Origin: Mucilaginibacter gotjawali
Lineage (GTDB): Bacteria > Bacteroidota > Bacteroidia > Sphingobacteriales > Sphingobacteriaceae
Direction: 5' to 3'
DNA length: 64,000 nt
NCBI RefSeq assembly: GCF_002355435.1
Contig: NZ_AP017313.1
Location: 930,001-994,000, forward strand
Shown here: positions 8,300 to 17,117 of the stretch, one piece after another
Layout: each line of letters opens with the position of its first letter
How positions within the stretch are numbered: position 1 is the stretch's first letter
Program-made: the position numbers and the translations under genes
Notes under the pieces: generated by a model
What the model saw: the letters and a program-made list of their open reading frames with translations, nothing else
What the model was told of the DNA's origin: nothing
Databases searched by the model: none

Positions 8300-9400
8300 A
8301 TGCCGATATTCATGGATGTTCATATTGTTCCGGGCGTGAAAGCCAAAGATGTGGCCGAGGCGCACCGTTTGGACCTGCTCCACCAACATGAACATGGATG
8401 TAACTGCATGACGTATTGGATAGATGAAGCCCGCGAAAGTATTTTCTGCCTGATTGATGCCCCTGATAAAAATGCGGTGGCCGAAATGCATAGTAAAGCG
8501 CACGGCCTTATTCCAAATAAAATTATTGAAGTGAACAGTAACCTGGTGGAAGCTTTCCTGGGGCGTATCTATGACCCCACTGATGCACCAGTATCCAATA
8601 ATGGCTTGAAAGTTTTTGCCGATCCTTCTTTCCGGATTTTACTGGTGACCAAAACAGCCGACCCGGTATTGCTAAAACACCAGTTTGGGGATGAGCAGGC
8701 GGGTGAATTATTAAGCGCGCATACCAGCATCATCCGTAAAAATATTTTAGCGCAGGGCGGACGCGAAGTTGAGCATGAAGGAAGCGGTTTTGTGGTTTCA
8801 TTTTCATCTGCAGCTAAAGCGGTGGATTGTGCCCTATCGGTCCGCAAGGAATTGCCGTCTTCTATTGCGGAACAAATCGATTTGCGGATAGCGGTAAATG
8901 CGGGCGAACCGGTTGAGCGTAGCGAGCACCTGTTTGGCGAAACTATTGAATTTGCAACGAACATGTGCCGGATTGCCAAAGAGGGGAAGATCGCCATCGC
9001 ATCAGCGGTTAAAGAATTGATTGCGGAAGATATTTTCCAGAAAGAGCGAAAATATTTCCTGAACCTTTTACCGCCTGAGGAGCATTTATTGAAATTGCTG
9101 TTCAGTAAACTGGAGGAGAATTGGCAGGACGCGGATTTCGACCTTTCAGATTATTGCAACGCCACGGCGATGAGCAGCTCTCAATTATACCGAAAAACCA
9201 TCGCACTAACCAGCCTGCCACCCAACTCACTGTTAAAGGATTTCAGGTTGCATAAAGCAAAAGACCTGATGCGGAAAAAGTATTACAATATCGCACAGAT
9301 CACTTTTGATTCGGGCTTTACCAGTGCGTCTTATTTTACCAAATGCTTTAAAAAGAAATACGGCCTGCTGCCCATGACCTATCTTGAATTACTCCACTAA
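8300..9400 (+). CDS. DUF4242 - degenerate cyclase - AraC fusion regulator
   Basis: 366 residues in three parts. Residues 1-92 resemble DUF4242 (small nickel-binding-like ferredoxin-fold family): CNCMTYWIDE, IFCLIDAPD, HGLIPNKIIEV. Residues about 108-240 resemble a class III nucleotide cyclase domain, with HTSIIRKNILAQGGREVEHE and DCALSVRKEL. The metal-binding Asp positions appear replaced, the usual GDGF being EGSGF, so catalysis is unlikely. Residues about 285-366 form an AraC helix-turn-helix pair ending GFTSASYFTKCFKKKYG. I infer a one-component regulator in which the first two domains sense a metal or small molecule. A secreted DUF4242 protein follows 138 bp downstream on the same strand and is the likely target. 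The domain order is seen; the function is inferred. Confidence 0.8.
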   Translation: MPIFMDVHIVPGVKAKDVAEAHRLDLLHQHEHGCNCMTYWIDEARESIFCLIDAPDKNAVAEMHSKAHGLIPNKIIEVNSNLVEAFLGRIYDPTDAPVSNNGLKVFADPSFRILLVTKTADPVLLKHQFGDEQAGELLSAHTSIIRKNILAQGGREVEHEGSGFVVSFSSAAKAVDCALSVRKELPSSIAEQIDLRIAVNAGEPVERSEHLFGETIEFATNMCRIAKEGKIAIASAVKELIAEDIFQKERKYFLNLLPPEEHLLKLLFSKLEENWQDADFDLSDYCNATAMSSSQLYRKTIALTSLPPNSLLKDFRLHKAKDLMRKKYYNIAQITFDSGFTSASYFTKCFKKKYGLLPMTYLELLH

Positions 9401-9501
9401 TAATTACTACCGGTTAAATTTTACCATTTATTGACGGATTTGTTTCATCCCGTTTGCTATTTATTGAATGATTTGTTATAGCCGCCGCTATTGGCCGCCG
9501 C

Positions 9502-9509
9502 TAACTTTG
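9502..9509 (+). promoter_or_regulatory. Bacteroidota -7 promoter box
   Basis: TAACTTTG matches the TAnnTTTG -7 consensus of the Bacteroidota primary sigma factor and ends 29 bases before the ATG at 9539. No clear TTG at the -33 position is seen, so the match is partial. Confidence 0.45.
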
Positions 9510-9538
9510 AGTATTCTTAAACAATTAAACTCAACGTT

Positions 9539-9928
9539 ATGAAACTCATTAAAAACGCCACCCTGATCCTGATGATCGTCCTGTTCGGCAGCATGATCGC
9601 CAAAGCGCAAACCTCAGTAAAAGACAGTTCAAACAAATTAACCACAGCAACAATGAAAACTTACCTCATCGAAAGAGACATCCCGAACGCCGGCAAGTTA
9701 ACGCCGGAGCAGTTAAAATCAATTTCGCAAAAATCATGCAGTGTCCTGCAGCACATGGGGCCGCAAATCCAATGGATCCAGAGTTATGTAACCGGCGACA
9801 AGATTTTTTGTGTGTACAAAGCAGAAAATGAAGACCTTATCCGCGAGCATGCCAAAGAAGGAGGCTTCCCTGCCAATGTGATTACAGAAATTTCAACCAC
9901 CATCAGCCCTGCAACTGCCAAACAGTAA
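9539..9928 (+). CDS. Secreted DUF4242 protein
   Basis: 129 residues. An N-terminal signal peptide (about residues 1-23, ending IAKAQ) is followed by a single DUF4242 domain: MKTYLIERDIPNAGKLT, WIQSYVTGDKIFCVYKAE, and LIREHAKEGGFPANVITEI. Family members are small ferredoxin-like proteins, one of which binds nickel in Streptomyces; the ligand here is unknown. The gene lies just after the AraC fusion that carries the same domain at its N-terminus, suggesting that sensor and periplasmic protein see the same ligand. It has its own -7 box and a strong terminator, so it is probably monocistronic. Confidence 0.82.
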   Translation: MKLIKNATLILMIVLFGSMIAKAQTSVKDSSNKLTTATMKTYLIERDIPNAGKLTPEQLKSISQKSCSVLQHMGPQIQWIQSYVTGDKIFCVYKAENEDLIREHAKEGGFPANVITEISTTISPATAKQ

Positions 9929-9955
9929 GCTGGTAGAAGAAATCATTTATTGAAG

Positions 9956-9980
9956 AAACCCGCTTGATGCGGGTTTTTTT
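9956..9980 (+). terminator. Rho-independent terminator
   Basis: AAACCCGC (9956-9963), loop TTGAT, GCGGGTTT followed by four more T. It ends the DUF4242 transcript and lies just before the convergent OsmC gene. Confidence 0.88.
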
Positions 9981-9990
9981 ATGCAGACTG

Positions 9991-10494
9991 CTAAGTATGA
10001 TATGTTGTTTGCACCTCTACTCCACGGGCGAGTGTTTGGTATACCACACAATACCTTTCGGTTAATTTTTTAAGGGCCGAGATTTGCTCTTCGCCGGCAT
10101 CGGTATCGATGTCAAATTCAAGGCGGATAACTTTAAAGCCCACGGGGGCTTCTTTACTTACCCCTAAAGTTCCTCTGAAATCGAGGTCGCCTTCCGCCCG
10201 TACAGTGCCGCTTTTGAGATTCACTTCAATTGCGGTTGCCACGGCTTGCAAGGTAACGCCTGCACAAGCCACCAGCGCTTCCAGCAGCATGTCGCCTGAG
10301 CAAGCCAGCATGCCCGTGCCTCCCGTAGCAGGATGCAGTCCTGCTTCTACAATGGATTTGCCGGTTTCCACTTTACAGGAAATACCCTCGCCGATCTTTC
10401 CTTCGGCTTTTAAGGTGATGATCGCCGACCCGGGATGCTCGCGATATTGATCTTTGATCGGGGCCTGGAGATTTTTGAGTTCTGTTGCATTCAT
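9991..10494 (-). CDS. OsmC/Ohr-family protein
   Basis: 167 residues with the OsmC fold signature: GGTGMLACSGDMLLEALVAC (first cysteines near residues 65 and 76) and a second conserved Cys in RYCVVYQTLARG near residue 148. Members reduce organic or fatty-acid hydroperoxides with a redox-active Cys pair, in the cytoplasm. The Cys spacing is that of the OsmC rather than the Ohr subgroup, but the exact subgroup is uncertain. It stands alone, convergent with the DUF4242 gene and divergent from the GDSL hydrolase. Confidence 0.88.
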   Translation of the reverse strand: MNATELKNLQAPIKDQYREHPGSAIITLKAEGKIGEGISCKVETGKSIVEAGLHPATGGTGMLACSGDMLLEALVACAGVTLQAVATAIEVNLKSGTVRAEGDLDFRGTLGVSKEAPVGFKVIRLEFDIDTDAGEEQISALKKLTERYCVVYQTLARGVEVQTTYHT

Positions 10495-10717
10495 GATGAC
10501 AAGTTAAAAAAAATCTGACAAGCTGTACGGGCAATAATTTTGGCAGGTTTTTTTTCTGGTAGTTTTACTAACAGATATGCCCCCGGCGCTCTGACCATCC
10601 GGCCATCCCGCTTCGGCGTATCAATTTTGCTAAATCGTTTTATTTATTAAATATCGTTTGTTATTTTTGTTTTTTATCCGGTATAATTGCCCCGGTTAAA
10701 CGTTGAAAATATAAATC

Positions 10718-11494
10718 ATGAAATACCTCAAAATTTTAGCCCTGCTGCTGTTTTGCCAAACAGCATTTGCACAAACCGATCAAAAACCTGCCGAAGTAAA
10801 AACAGAAGAGCAAAAAAAGCAGGACTGGGAGAACTTTCAAAAGATGATTGAACACCGCATCCATAACGACTGGGCCTGGCTGGAGCGCTATGCGGATGAC
10901 AACCAAAAGCTGCCAGCACCGGCAAAAGGCGAACGGCGGGTAGTTTTTTTAGGCAATTCCATTACCGAAGGCTGGATCAACACCGACCCTGATTTTTTTA
11001 AAGGTAAAAATTATGTTAACCGCGGCATCGGCGGGCAAACCACGCCGCAAATGCTGGTGCGTTTCCGCGAGGACGTGATCAACTTACAGCCCGAAGTGGT
11101 GGTGATCCTGGCGGGGATCAATGATATTGCCCAAAATACCGGCCCTTCGAAAATTGAAAACGTAGCCGGCAACATATTTTCTATGGCCGAGCTTGCCCGC
11201 GTTAACCATATCAAAGTGGTTTTATCCTCTGTTCTTCCTGCTGCTGCTTTTCCATGGCATCCCGGCATCGATCCGGTACCCTCTGTCATCAAATTAAATG
11301 AACTGCTGAAAGCCTACGCCGAAAAAAATCACCTCGGCTATATCGATTATTATTCGGCCACGGTAACCGGGGACAAAAGCTTTAAAAAAGAATTGACCGT
11401 TGACGGGGTACATCCCAATATGGCCGGCTACAAAGTGATGGAGCCGCTGGTTGAAAAGGCGATAGGGGAGGCGTTGAAGCAAAAATACAAATAG
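10718..11494 (+). CDS. Secreted SGNH/GDSL-family hydrolase
   Basis: 258 residues with a signal peptide ending AFAQT (about residue 20). The SGNH blocks are in order: block I VVFLGNSITEGW with the nucleophile Ser (GNSI replacing GDSI), block II NRGIGGQTTPQM with the oxyanion Gly, block III ILAGINDIAQ with Asn, and block V DGVHPNMAGY with catalytic Asp and His. Similar Bacteroidota proteins deacetylate or de-esterify polysaccharides. The substrate is not evident from neighbours. It is probably periplasmic or outer-membrane associated. Confidence 0.9.
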   Translation: MKYLKILALLLFCQTAFAQTDQKPAEVKTEEQKKQDWENFQKMIEHRIHNDWAWLERYADDNQKLPAPAKGERRVVFLGNSITEGWINTDPDFFKGKNYVNRGIGGQTTPQMLVRFREDVINLQPEVVVILAGINDIAQNTGPSKIENVAGNIFSMAELARVNHIKVVLSSVLPAAAFPWHPGIDPVPSVIKLNELLKAYAEKNHLGYIDYYSATVTGDKSFKKELTVDGVHPNMAGYKVMEPLVEKAIGEALKQKYK

Positions 11495-11591
11495 ACAAAT
11501 AATCAGATAAAGAATTTTCTTCCTTGTCTGCCGGGCTTCCTGCAGATTGTCCCGCGTTTTTGGAGGCATGGTACAGCATGGTCCCGTGCCG

Positions 11592-11850
11592 GTTTAAGTT
11601 AACCCATAAAATGGTGGAGGAGGCCCGTCATGAAAATTCCGCGACCACCAAACGTTCCGTAGGAACGTAAAAACAGGTTTCGGCCATGTTGCAACCGACC
11701 AGGCGTTCCTATGGAACGCTTTTTTGTTCTTTCGTCCGGTACGGACGTATGGTTGGTAGAAAAACAACAAGGTGTAAACGCGTTCCGGAGGAACGCCTGG
11801 TGAAATAGACACCATACCCAACTGACAAAGTTTTATGGGTTAACTTAAAC
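11592..11850. mobile_element. 259-bp MITE-like element with 20-bp terminal inverted repeats and target duplication
   Basis: GTTTAAGTTAACCCATAAAA at 11592-11611 is the exact reverse complement of 11831-11850. The hexamer GTGCCG flanks both ends directly (11586-11591 and 11851-11856), as a target-site duplication should. Inside are four short hairpins of similar form: CGTTCC-GTA-GGAACG (11653), GCGTTCC-TAT-GGAACGC (11703, followed by T7), CGTCCG-GTA-CGGACG (11733) and GCGTTCC-GGA-GGAACGC (11780). No transposase is encoded; short frames inside are not credible genes. It occupies most of the 547-bp gap before hsp20. It would need a transposase supplied from elsewhere. Confidence 0.82.
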
Positions 11851-12041
11851 GTGCCGGAGACTGGAAGGTGCGTATTCCTAACGATTCGCTGAAAAAATGA
11901 CATCGGCACTGAAATATTTTCACCAAAAAGCTGTAAATTTTACATCAGATTGAGTTTGGCATTGACCTTGCTGTTGGGGTTATAGTTTAATTAATTATTG
12001 ATCATTTATTTTTTAGATTAACATTTAAAGGAGAAAAGGCC

Positions 12042-12479
12042 ATGACCTTAGTTAAATTCAACAACAACCGCAACAACACATTATTGCCAGGCTTTAATGA
12101 TGTTTTTGAATCAATTTTCAATGATACTTTTTTTAACGACCGGCTGGTAACCCGGGTGCCTGCTGTTAATATCAGCGAAAGCGACAACCACTACCATGTG
12201 GAACTGGCCGCGCCTGGCTTAAAGAAAGACGACTTTAAGCTGCACCTGGAACATAATCAACTTACCATTTCAGTGGAGCAATCAACAGACCACCAGGACA
12301 ATCAAAAAAATTTCAGTAAGCGTGAATACAGCTACAGTTCGTTCGTTCGCTCATTTACCCTGCCCGAAAGTGCCGATGATAACCGGATTGATGCTAGTTA
12401 TACCGATGGGATCCTGCGTATCGATATTGCCAAACGCGAAGAAGCCAAAGCGGTGCGCCGCCTGATTGAGATCAAATAA
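12042..12479 (+). CDS. Small heat-shock protein, Hsp20/alpha-crystallin family
   Basis: 145 residues. After a short N-terminal arm the alpha-crystallin domain runs from about residue 42 to 138: PAVNISESDNHYHVELAAPG, a KKDDFKLHLEHNQLTISVE strand pair, and the C-terminal DGILRIDIAKRE with the family's G-x-L motif. The C-terminal tail ends RRLIEIK, where an I-x-I motif normally docks. It is an ATP-independent holdase of the cytoplasm. The start is backed by a good ribosome-binding site, AAAGGAG, unusual in this window, 11 bases before the ATG. It is a single gene with its own terminator. Confidence 0.95.
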   Translation: MTLVKFNNNRNNTLLPGFNDVFESIFNDTFFNDRLVTRVPAVNISESDNHYHVELAAPGLKKDDFKLHLEHNQLTISVEQSTDHQDNQKNFSKREYSYSSFVRSFTLPESADDNRIDASYTDGILRIDIAKREEAKAVRRLIEIK

Positions 12480-12502
12480 GCGCTAAATAGTTTTTAACCC
12501 AG

Positions 12503-12527
12503 AGAGCTCCTGCTTGCAGGGGCTCTT
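12503..12527 (+). terminator. Probable terminator after hsp20
   Basis: AGAGCTCC at 12503-12510 faces GGGGCTCT at 12519-12526 (one internal mismatch), followed by TTGATTTTG. Confidence 0.55.
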
Positions 12528-12544
12528 TGATTTTGTGAAAGGCT

Positions 12545-12838
12545 ATGAGAACACAATTTTATATCTTACTGAGTCTGAAAACACCGCAGGGCTTTTTGGA
12601 CTACGGGCAATATTTCTTCGGCAACGACCGTGAAACTGCTTACGGCCTGTTCCGGCAATTGAAGGGGGACGAAAATATTAAAGATTCATGCCTGCTGCAT
12701 ATCGACCTAATGGAAACAATTGATGAGTTGCCTGTCAGGATCAAAACAATTTGCTGTACCCTGGATGAAGTAGGCGCTAATTGCAAACTTATCGCCCGCG
12801 AGTTGTTTCGCGTAAAAAACCTGGAGGAAATGGGATGA
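12545..12838 (+). CDS. Hypothetical protein, 97 residues
   Basis: No family recognised. The product is a soluble-looking alpha/beta protein starting MRTQFYILLSLKTPQGF with no signal peptide, and it contains two adjacent cysteines (ICCTLDE). Its stop overlaps the start of the next small membrane protein in an ATGA, so the two are translationally coupled and form a two-gene unit. The coupling, normal base composition and lack of a competing frame support a real gene. Confidence 0.62.
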   Translation: MRTQFYILLSLKTPQGFLDYGQYFFGNDRETAYGLFRQLKGDENIKDSCLLHIDLMETIDELPVRIKTICCTLDEVGANCKLIARELFRVKNLEEMG

Positions 12839-13035
12839 AAAATAAATTATCGTCGTTACAAACATTGATCGCCTTGCTGACGATCGGGATATTGGCCTGG
12901 GATATTCTTTTATGTCTGACCCGGCATATGCGATCTTTACCACACCAGGACATGGTGCTTACGGGCTCCCTGCTCTGGCTCGTTTCTTTGTTTTTTCCGC
13001 AGCAAAGCGACGATGACTGGGCGGGACAGTTTTGA
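12835..13035 (+). CDS. Small two-helix membrane protein
   Basis: 66 residues from the ATG at 12835, which overlaps the preceding stop codon by four bases. Two hydrophobic stretches (about residues 5-27, LQTLIALLTIGILAW and following, and 38-54, VLTGSLLWLVSLFF) are joined by a polar loop, and the tail is acidic (QQSDDDWAG). A longer in-frame ORF from 12781 is rejected because it would run inside the upstream gene. Function unknown; the neighbour may be a partner. Confidence 0.55.
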   Translation: MKNKLSSLQTLIALLTIGILAWDILLCLTRHMRSLPHQDMVLTGSLLWLVSLFFPQQSDDDWAGQF

Positions 13036-13066
13036 TTCGCTTAATGATTGTAGTACCGTAGTATTA

Positions 13067-13549
13067 TTATTTAGTCATTTTAACCGGCCTGAGTAATGTT
13101 GAGAAGGTGAGAGATCCCATTTTCCATTTGCCGTCTTCTTTCAGGTAAACTTCGGTAACCATAAATGCATGCACGACTTCGTTGCTGCCCACTACTGCCA
13201 GCAAGTCGATGTCGTTTAATAAGATGGCAGTATTACCAAAAATATTAACAGATGCACCATAAACTTTAGCTTTTTTATACCAGATAAAGCCGCCTTTAAT
13301 AGTATTCAGTTCCTGGGTTTTGCCCCAACTACCGCCCATATGGACAAATACGCAATTTTCGGCAAACAGTCCACTTAAAGTATCTACGCTTTTGTTCGCC
13401 ATCCATTGCCACTTGCTTTTGGAAAGGTCAAGGAGTTCCTGTTCTTCTTTCGTTGGGCTGGCTTTAGGCGCACTGGGTAAACTTGCCTGCGCATGTGAAA
13501 TTTGTATGCTGCCTATGCAACACAGGATGGCGATAATTGCTTTTTTCAT
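13067..13549 (-). CDS. Secreted NTF2-like (DUF4440-type) protein
   Basis: 160 residues with a signal peptide ending SHAQ (about residue 20). The mature part follows the SnoaL/NTF2-like cone fold: EEQELLDLSKSKWQWM helix, ENCVFVHMGGSWGKTQEL, then paired strands ending KWKMGSLTFSTLLRP. Such proteins are small periplasmic binding or ketosteroid-isomerase-like domains of mostly unknown role. It lies downstream of the leftward aldo/keto reductase with a 51-bp gap and could be co-transcribed with it. A second protein of this general fold occurs at 59174-59602. Confidence 0.75.
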   Translation of the reverse strand: MKKAIIAILCCIGSIQISHAQASLPSAPKASPTKEEQELLDLSKSKWQWMANKSVDTLSGLFAENCVFVHMGGSWGKTQELNTIKGGFIWYKKAKVYGASVNIFGNTAILLNDIDLLAVVGSNEVVHAFMVTEVYLKEDGKWKMGSLTFSTLLRPVKMTK

Positions 13550-13600
13550 GGTTTTAAATTTTAGTTTATAATTGGTTCAGTTTATATTGATCTGTAATGA

Positions 13601-14506
<906 letters not shown>

Positions 14507-14644
14507 TTACTTTTGACAATACAAAGGTCGGGCGTTTTATCTGCACCGACAGGATACAGATTACGGATGTTAGTACCATTTTTACTGATTGCGGAATTGA
14601 TAATGGTGAAATGGCAGATTAAGTAATAACTTTGATTATAATAC

Positions 14645-15550
14645 ATGAAGGAAATGGATAAGCTATTAAGGTTCAATACGATCAGCGAATACAACGCATT
14701 CAACAATAATGCAACCAAACATCCGCTGGTTAGCGTTGTCGATTTTTCAAAGGCAGCGCCAAGAAGCGGCTCAAAGATGTATTTCGGCTTCTATACCATT
14801 TTCCTGAAAGATGTAAAATGCGGCGACCTGGTTTATGGCCGGAATACCTACGATTACCAGGAAGGTACCATGGTTTTTATGGCGCCCGGGCAGGTGGCCG
14901 GTGTAAACAGCAATGGGGAGATTTACCAGCCGAAAGGCTATGGGGTAGTGTTTCACCCTGATTTTATCCATGGCACTTCGCTTGGCCGGCACATGCAGGA
15001 ATATACCTTTTTTGGCTACCAATCGCATGAAGCGCTGCACCTGTCGGACAGGGAGAGGGAAATAGTGCAGGATTGCTTTTCAAAGATCGACTACGAGCTG
15101 GATCATACCATCGATAAACACAGCAAAAGATTAATCTCAACTACCATCGAATTACTGTTAGGTCATTGTATCCGATTTTACGACCGCCAGTTTATAACGC
15201 GTGATCACGTGCACCATGGCATCCTGGAGAAATTTGAGCAGCTTTTAAATAACTATTTTGCCACTGATCAACCGCAGCTAACAGGGCTGCCTTCTGTTGC
15301 CTGGTGCGCAGATAAACTCAACCTGTCATCAAATTACTTTGGCGACCTTATCAAAAAGGAAACAGGAAAAACAGCATTGGAGTTTATACAGGCCAAACTG
15401 ATCAGCGTAGCTAAAGAACGGATTTTTGATACCGAAAAAACAGTAAGCCAGATCGCGTTCGATCTGGGTTTTAAATATCCCCAGCATTTCGCCCGGCTTT
15501 TTAAACAGCAGGTAGGGCATACGCCGCTTGAATATCGTTCACTGAATTAA
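14645..15550 (+). CDS. AraC-family transcriptional regulator
   Basis: 301 residues. The N-terminal part (about 1-190) is a cupin-like sensor domain (GTMVFMAPGQVAGV, GYGVVFHPDFIHGT). The C-terminal AraC pair of helix-turn-helices follows: CADKLNLSSNYFGDLIKKETG and SQIAFDLGFKYPQHFARLFKQ, closing with HTPLEYR. It is divergent from the aldo/keto reductase at 13601-14452, so I infer it activates that gene in response to an electrophile or sugar. A clean terminator follows. Confidence 0.92.
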   Translation: MKEMDKLLRFNTISEYNAFNNNATKHPLVSVVDFSKAAPRSGSKMYFGFYTIFLKDVKCGDLVYGRNTYDYQEGTMVFMAPGQVAGVNSNGEIYQPKGYGVVFHPDFIHGTSLGRHMQEYTFFGYQSHEALHLSDREREIVQDCFSKIDYELDHTIDKHSKRLISTTIELLLGHCIRFYDRQFITRDHVHHGILEKFEQLLNNYFATDQPQLTGLPSVAWCADKLNLSSNYFGDLIKKETGKTALEFIQAKLISVAKERIFDTEKTVSQIAFDLGFKYPQHFARLFKQQVGHTPLEYRSLN

Positions 15551-15573
15551 GACGGGGCCTCCCGCAGTTTATT

Positions 15574-15607
15574 AAGGGCTGAGCCACGGGCGCTGTTGAC
15601 AGCCCTT
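15574..15607 (+). terminator. Rho-independent terminator after the AraC gene
   Basis: AAGGGCTG (15574-15581) pairs with CAGCCCTT (15600-15607), with a G/C-rich loop, followed by TCTTTTT. Confidence 0.72.
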
Positions 15608-15754
15608 TCTTTTTAACTCAACGTAACTTTTCGATCAGTCGGCCGGCCTCTACCTGCGAGCGGAGCGTCTTTTCTGCGATCGGAATAGCTACCGGGCTGG
15701 AGGAGCACCGTATCTACAGTTCTATATTTTATTAAAATTGTTTTGGTAGACCCT

Positions 15755-15937
15755 ATGTTCCCCTTTATTAATTTGACGGATTCGCCGCCTCCATTTTTGG
15801 TTATTGGATTTGCTTTCTACTGGGCTATCCCCGCCCTTGTAATTCATTATTTCATCGGTAAAATTAAGCGGTCGCAAAAAAAGATGATTCCTTCCCGGTG
15901 GGGTACCGCGCAAGGTTCCGTTCCTGATACCGCGTAA
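15755..15937 (+). CDS. Possible small membrane protein
   Basis: 60 residues from the ATG at 15755. One hydrophobic span (about residues 12-35, FLVIGFAFYWAIPALVIHYF) is followed by a basic stretch KIKRSQKK, so the tail would face the cytoplasm. No family recognised and no clear ribosome-binding site. Kept because the membrane segment with positive-inside flank looks protein-like; a chance frame cannot be excluded. Confidence 0.35.
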   Translation: MFPFINLTDSPPPFLVIGFAFYWAIPALVIHYFIGKIKRSQKKMIPSRWGTAQGSVPDTA

Positions 15938-16007
15938 AGATGTTATCTAAAGGAACGTCATCTCTACAAACTGATATTTGACAAACGGTATCAACTAATT
16001 AAATGGT

Positions 16008-16015
16008 TATTTTTG
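16008..16015 (+). promoter_or_regulatory. -7 promoter box of map
   Basis: TATTTTTG fits TAnnTTTG and ends 20 bases before the ATG at 16036. It lies inside the 5' extension of a longer ORF starting at 16003, which argues for the later start codon. Confidence 0.5.
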
Positions 16016-16035
16016 CGGCGGGTAAAAATTCAAAA

Positions 16036-16800
16036 ATGTCAATAGCCACCGAAAACGAAAGAATTGGAATGGAGCAGGCCAGTGAGGCTGTAGCCATCAC
16101 GCTAAAAAAGATGCGGGCATATGCCCAACCGGGCATCTCCACAAAAGAACTTGACGAATACGGCGGCGAATTGCTGGCAGCTTTGGGCGCACGTTCGGCA
16201 CCTTTATTAACCTACAATTTCCCCGGGCATACCTGTATCAGTGTTAATGAGGAGTTGGCGCACGGCATCCCGTCGGCTGATAAGATTCTTAAGGAAGGCG
16301 ACCTGGTAAATATCGACGTTTCGGCCGAGCTGAATGGCTTTTGGGCGGATAATGGCGGCTCCTTTGTTTTAGGAGAAGATATCCAGGGCCATGGCAAGCT
16401 GGTTGAAGCATCGAAAGAGATCTTGAAAAAAGCGATCAGCAATATTAAAGGTGGTGTCAGGATCTCCGAGATCGGCAGACTGATAGAGACGGAGGCAAAA
16501 AAGGCCGGCTACGTAGTTATCAAAAACCTCACCGGGCATGGTGTCGGTCGCAGCCTGCACGAGGAGCCACATGAGATTGCCAACTACTGCGACAGGTATA
16601 ATACAGCACGTTTTAAAAAAAATTCGGTGGTAGCGATCGAGACTTTCATCTCCACACGGTCGACCATTGCCGATACACAAGCCGATGGCTGGACCCTGAA
16701 TGGTAACAGAGGTGGTTTTGTGGCACAGCACGAGCACACCATTATGGTAACTGGTGGCGAACCGGTGATATTTACTGCGGGGAATGGGATTTGGGATTGA
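16036..16800 (+). CDS. map: Methionine aminopeptidase, type I
   Basis: 254 residues from the ATG at 16036. The pita-bread fold's five metal ligands are present: Asp in VNIDVSAEL, Asp in FWADNGGSF, His in GHGVGRSLHEEPHEI, Glu in IETFIST and Glu in QHEHTIMVTG. The substrate-binding His lies in ELAHGIPS. It removes the initiator Met from nascent proteins in the cytoplasm. It stands alone rather than in the ribosomal-protein operon where Bacteroidota usually keep a map copy, so it may be a second, accessory copy. Confidence 0.93.
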   Translation: MSIATENERIGMEQASEAVAITLKKMRAYAQPGISTKELDEYGGELLAALGARSAPLLTYNFPGHTCISVNEELAHGIPSADKILKEGDLVNIDVSAELNGFWADNGGSFVLGEDIQGHGKLVEASKEILKKAISNIKGGVRISEIGRLIETEAKKAGYVVIKNLTGHGVGRSLHEEPHEIANYCDRYNTARFKKNSVVAIETFISTRSTIADTQADGWTLNGNRGGFVAQHEHTIMVTGGEPVIFTAGNGIWD

Positions 16801-16831
16801 TAATTCCAATAATACCCCAACGGCACAGGGT

Positions 16832-16849
16832 GGGCAAAAGCCCGTTTTT
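16832..16849 (+). terminator. Short terminator after map
   Basis: GGGC-AAAA-GCCC at 16832-16843 followed by GTTTTT. The stem is only four G/C pairs. Confidence 0.5.
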
Positions 16850-17117
16850 AGAAGTTTGCAAATTAACAGCCCCGGACGCTATTTTTTTTAAAATTTAATG
16901 CACAAAAATTCCGGTAAAAGCAAGGAAATTACTAATAATATTAGTGTACCAGGTGTACCGGGCTTATTCATGCGTCCCGGGTGGTTCAGGTGGCCAGGGT
17001 ATTAGACTTTGTTTTTTTTGTCCTCTCAGGGGGGATCGCAGATAGGTCTGCGTTCTCCCCATGCATATTGCAATGCATGGTCGCCATGGCGGAGATTCCG
17101 GTATCATTAATCAAAAA
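16850..17117. other. Gene-free stretch with several small palindromes
   Basis: No coding frame is credible. Visible are ACTAAT-AAT-ATTAGT (16931-16945), CCGGG/CCCGG (16958 and 16976), an eight-T run near 17021, GGGG..CGCAGA-TAGG-TCTGCG..CCCC (17031-17060), and ATGCAT-ATTGCA-ATGCAT (17061-17078). The last two could form the terminator of the leftward GNAT gene. Nothing here matches a known RNA family by eye. Confidence 0.4.

Noticed and set aside
11594..11909. Short open frames inside the MITE
   Set aside because: They run across the terminal repeats and hairpins, have low-complexity or basic content, and overlap each other in several frames.
16003..16035. Longer start for map at 16003
   Set aside because: A TAnnTTTG promoter box lies within the extension, and the added residues are not part of the family.
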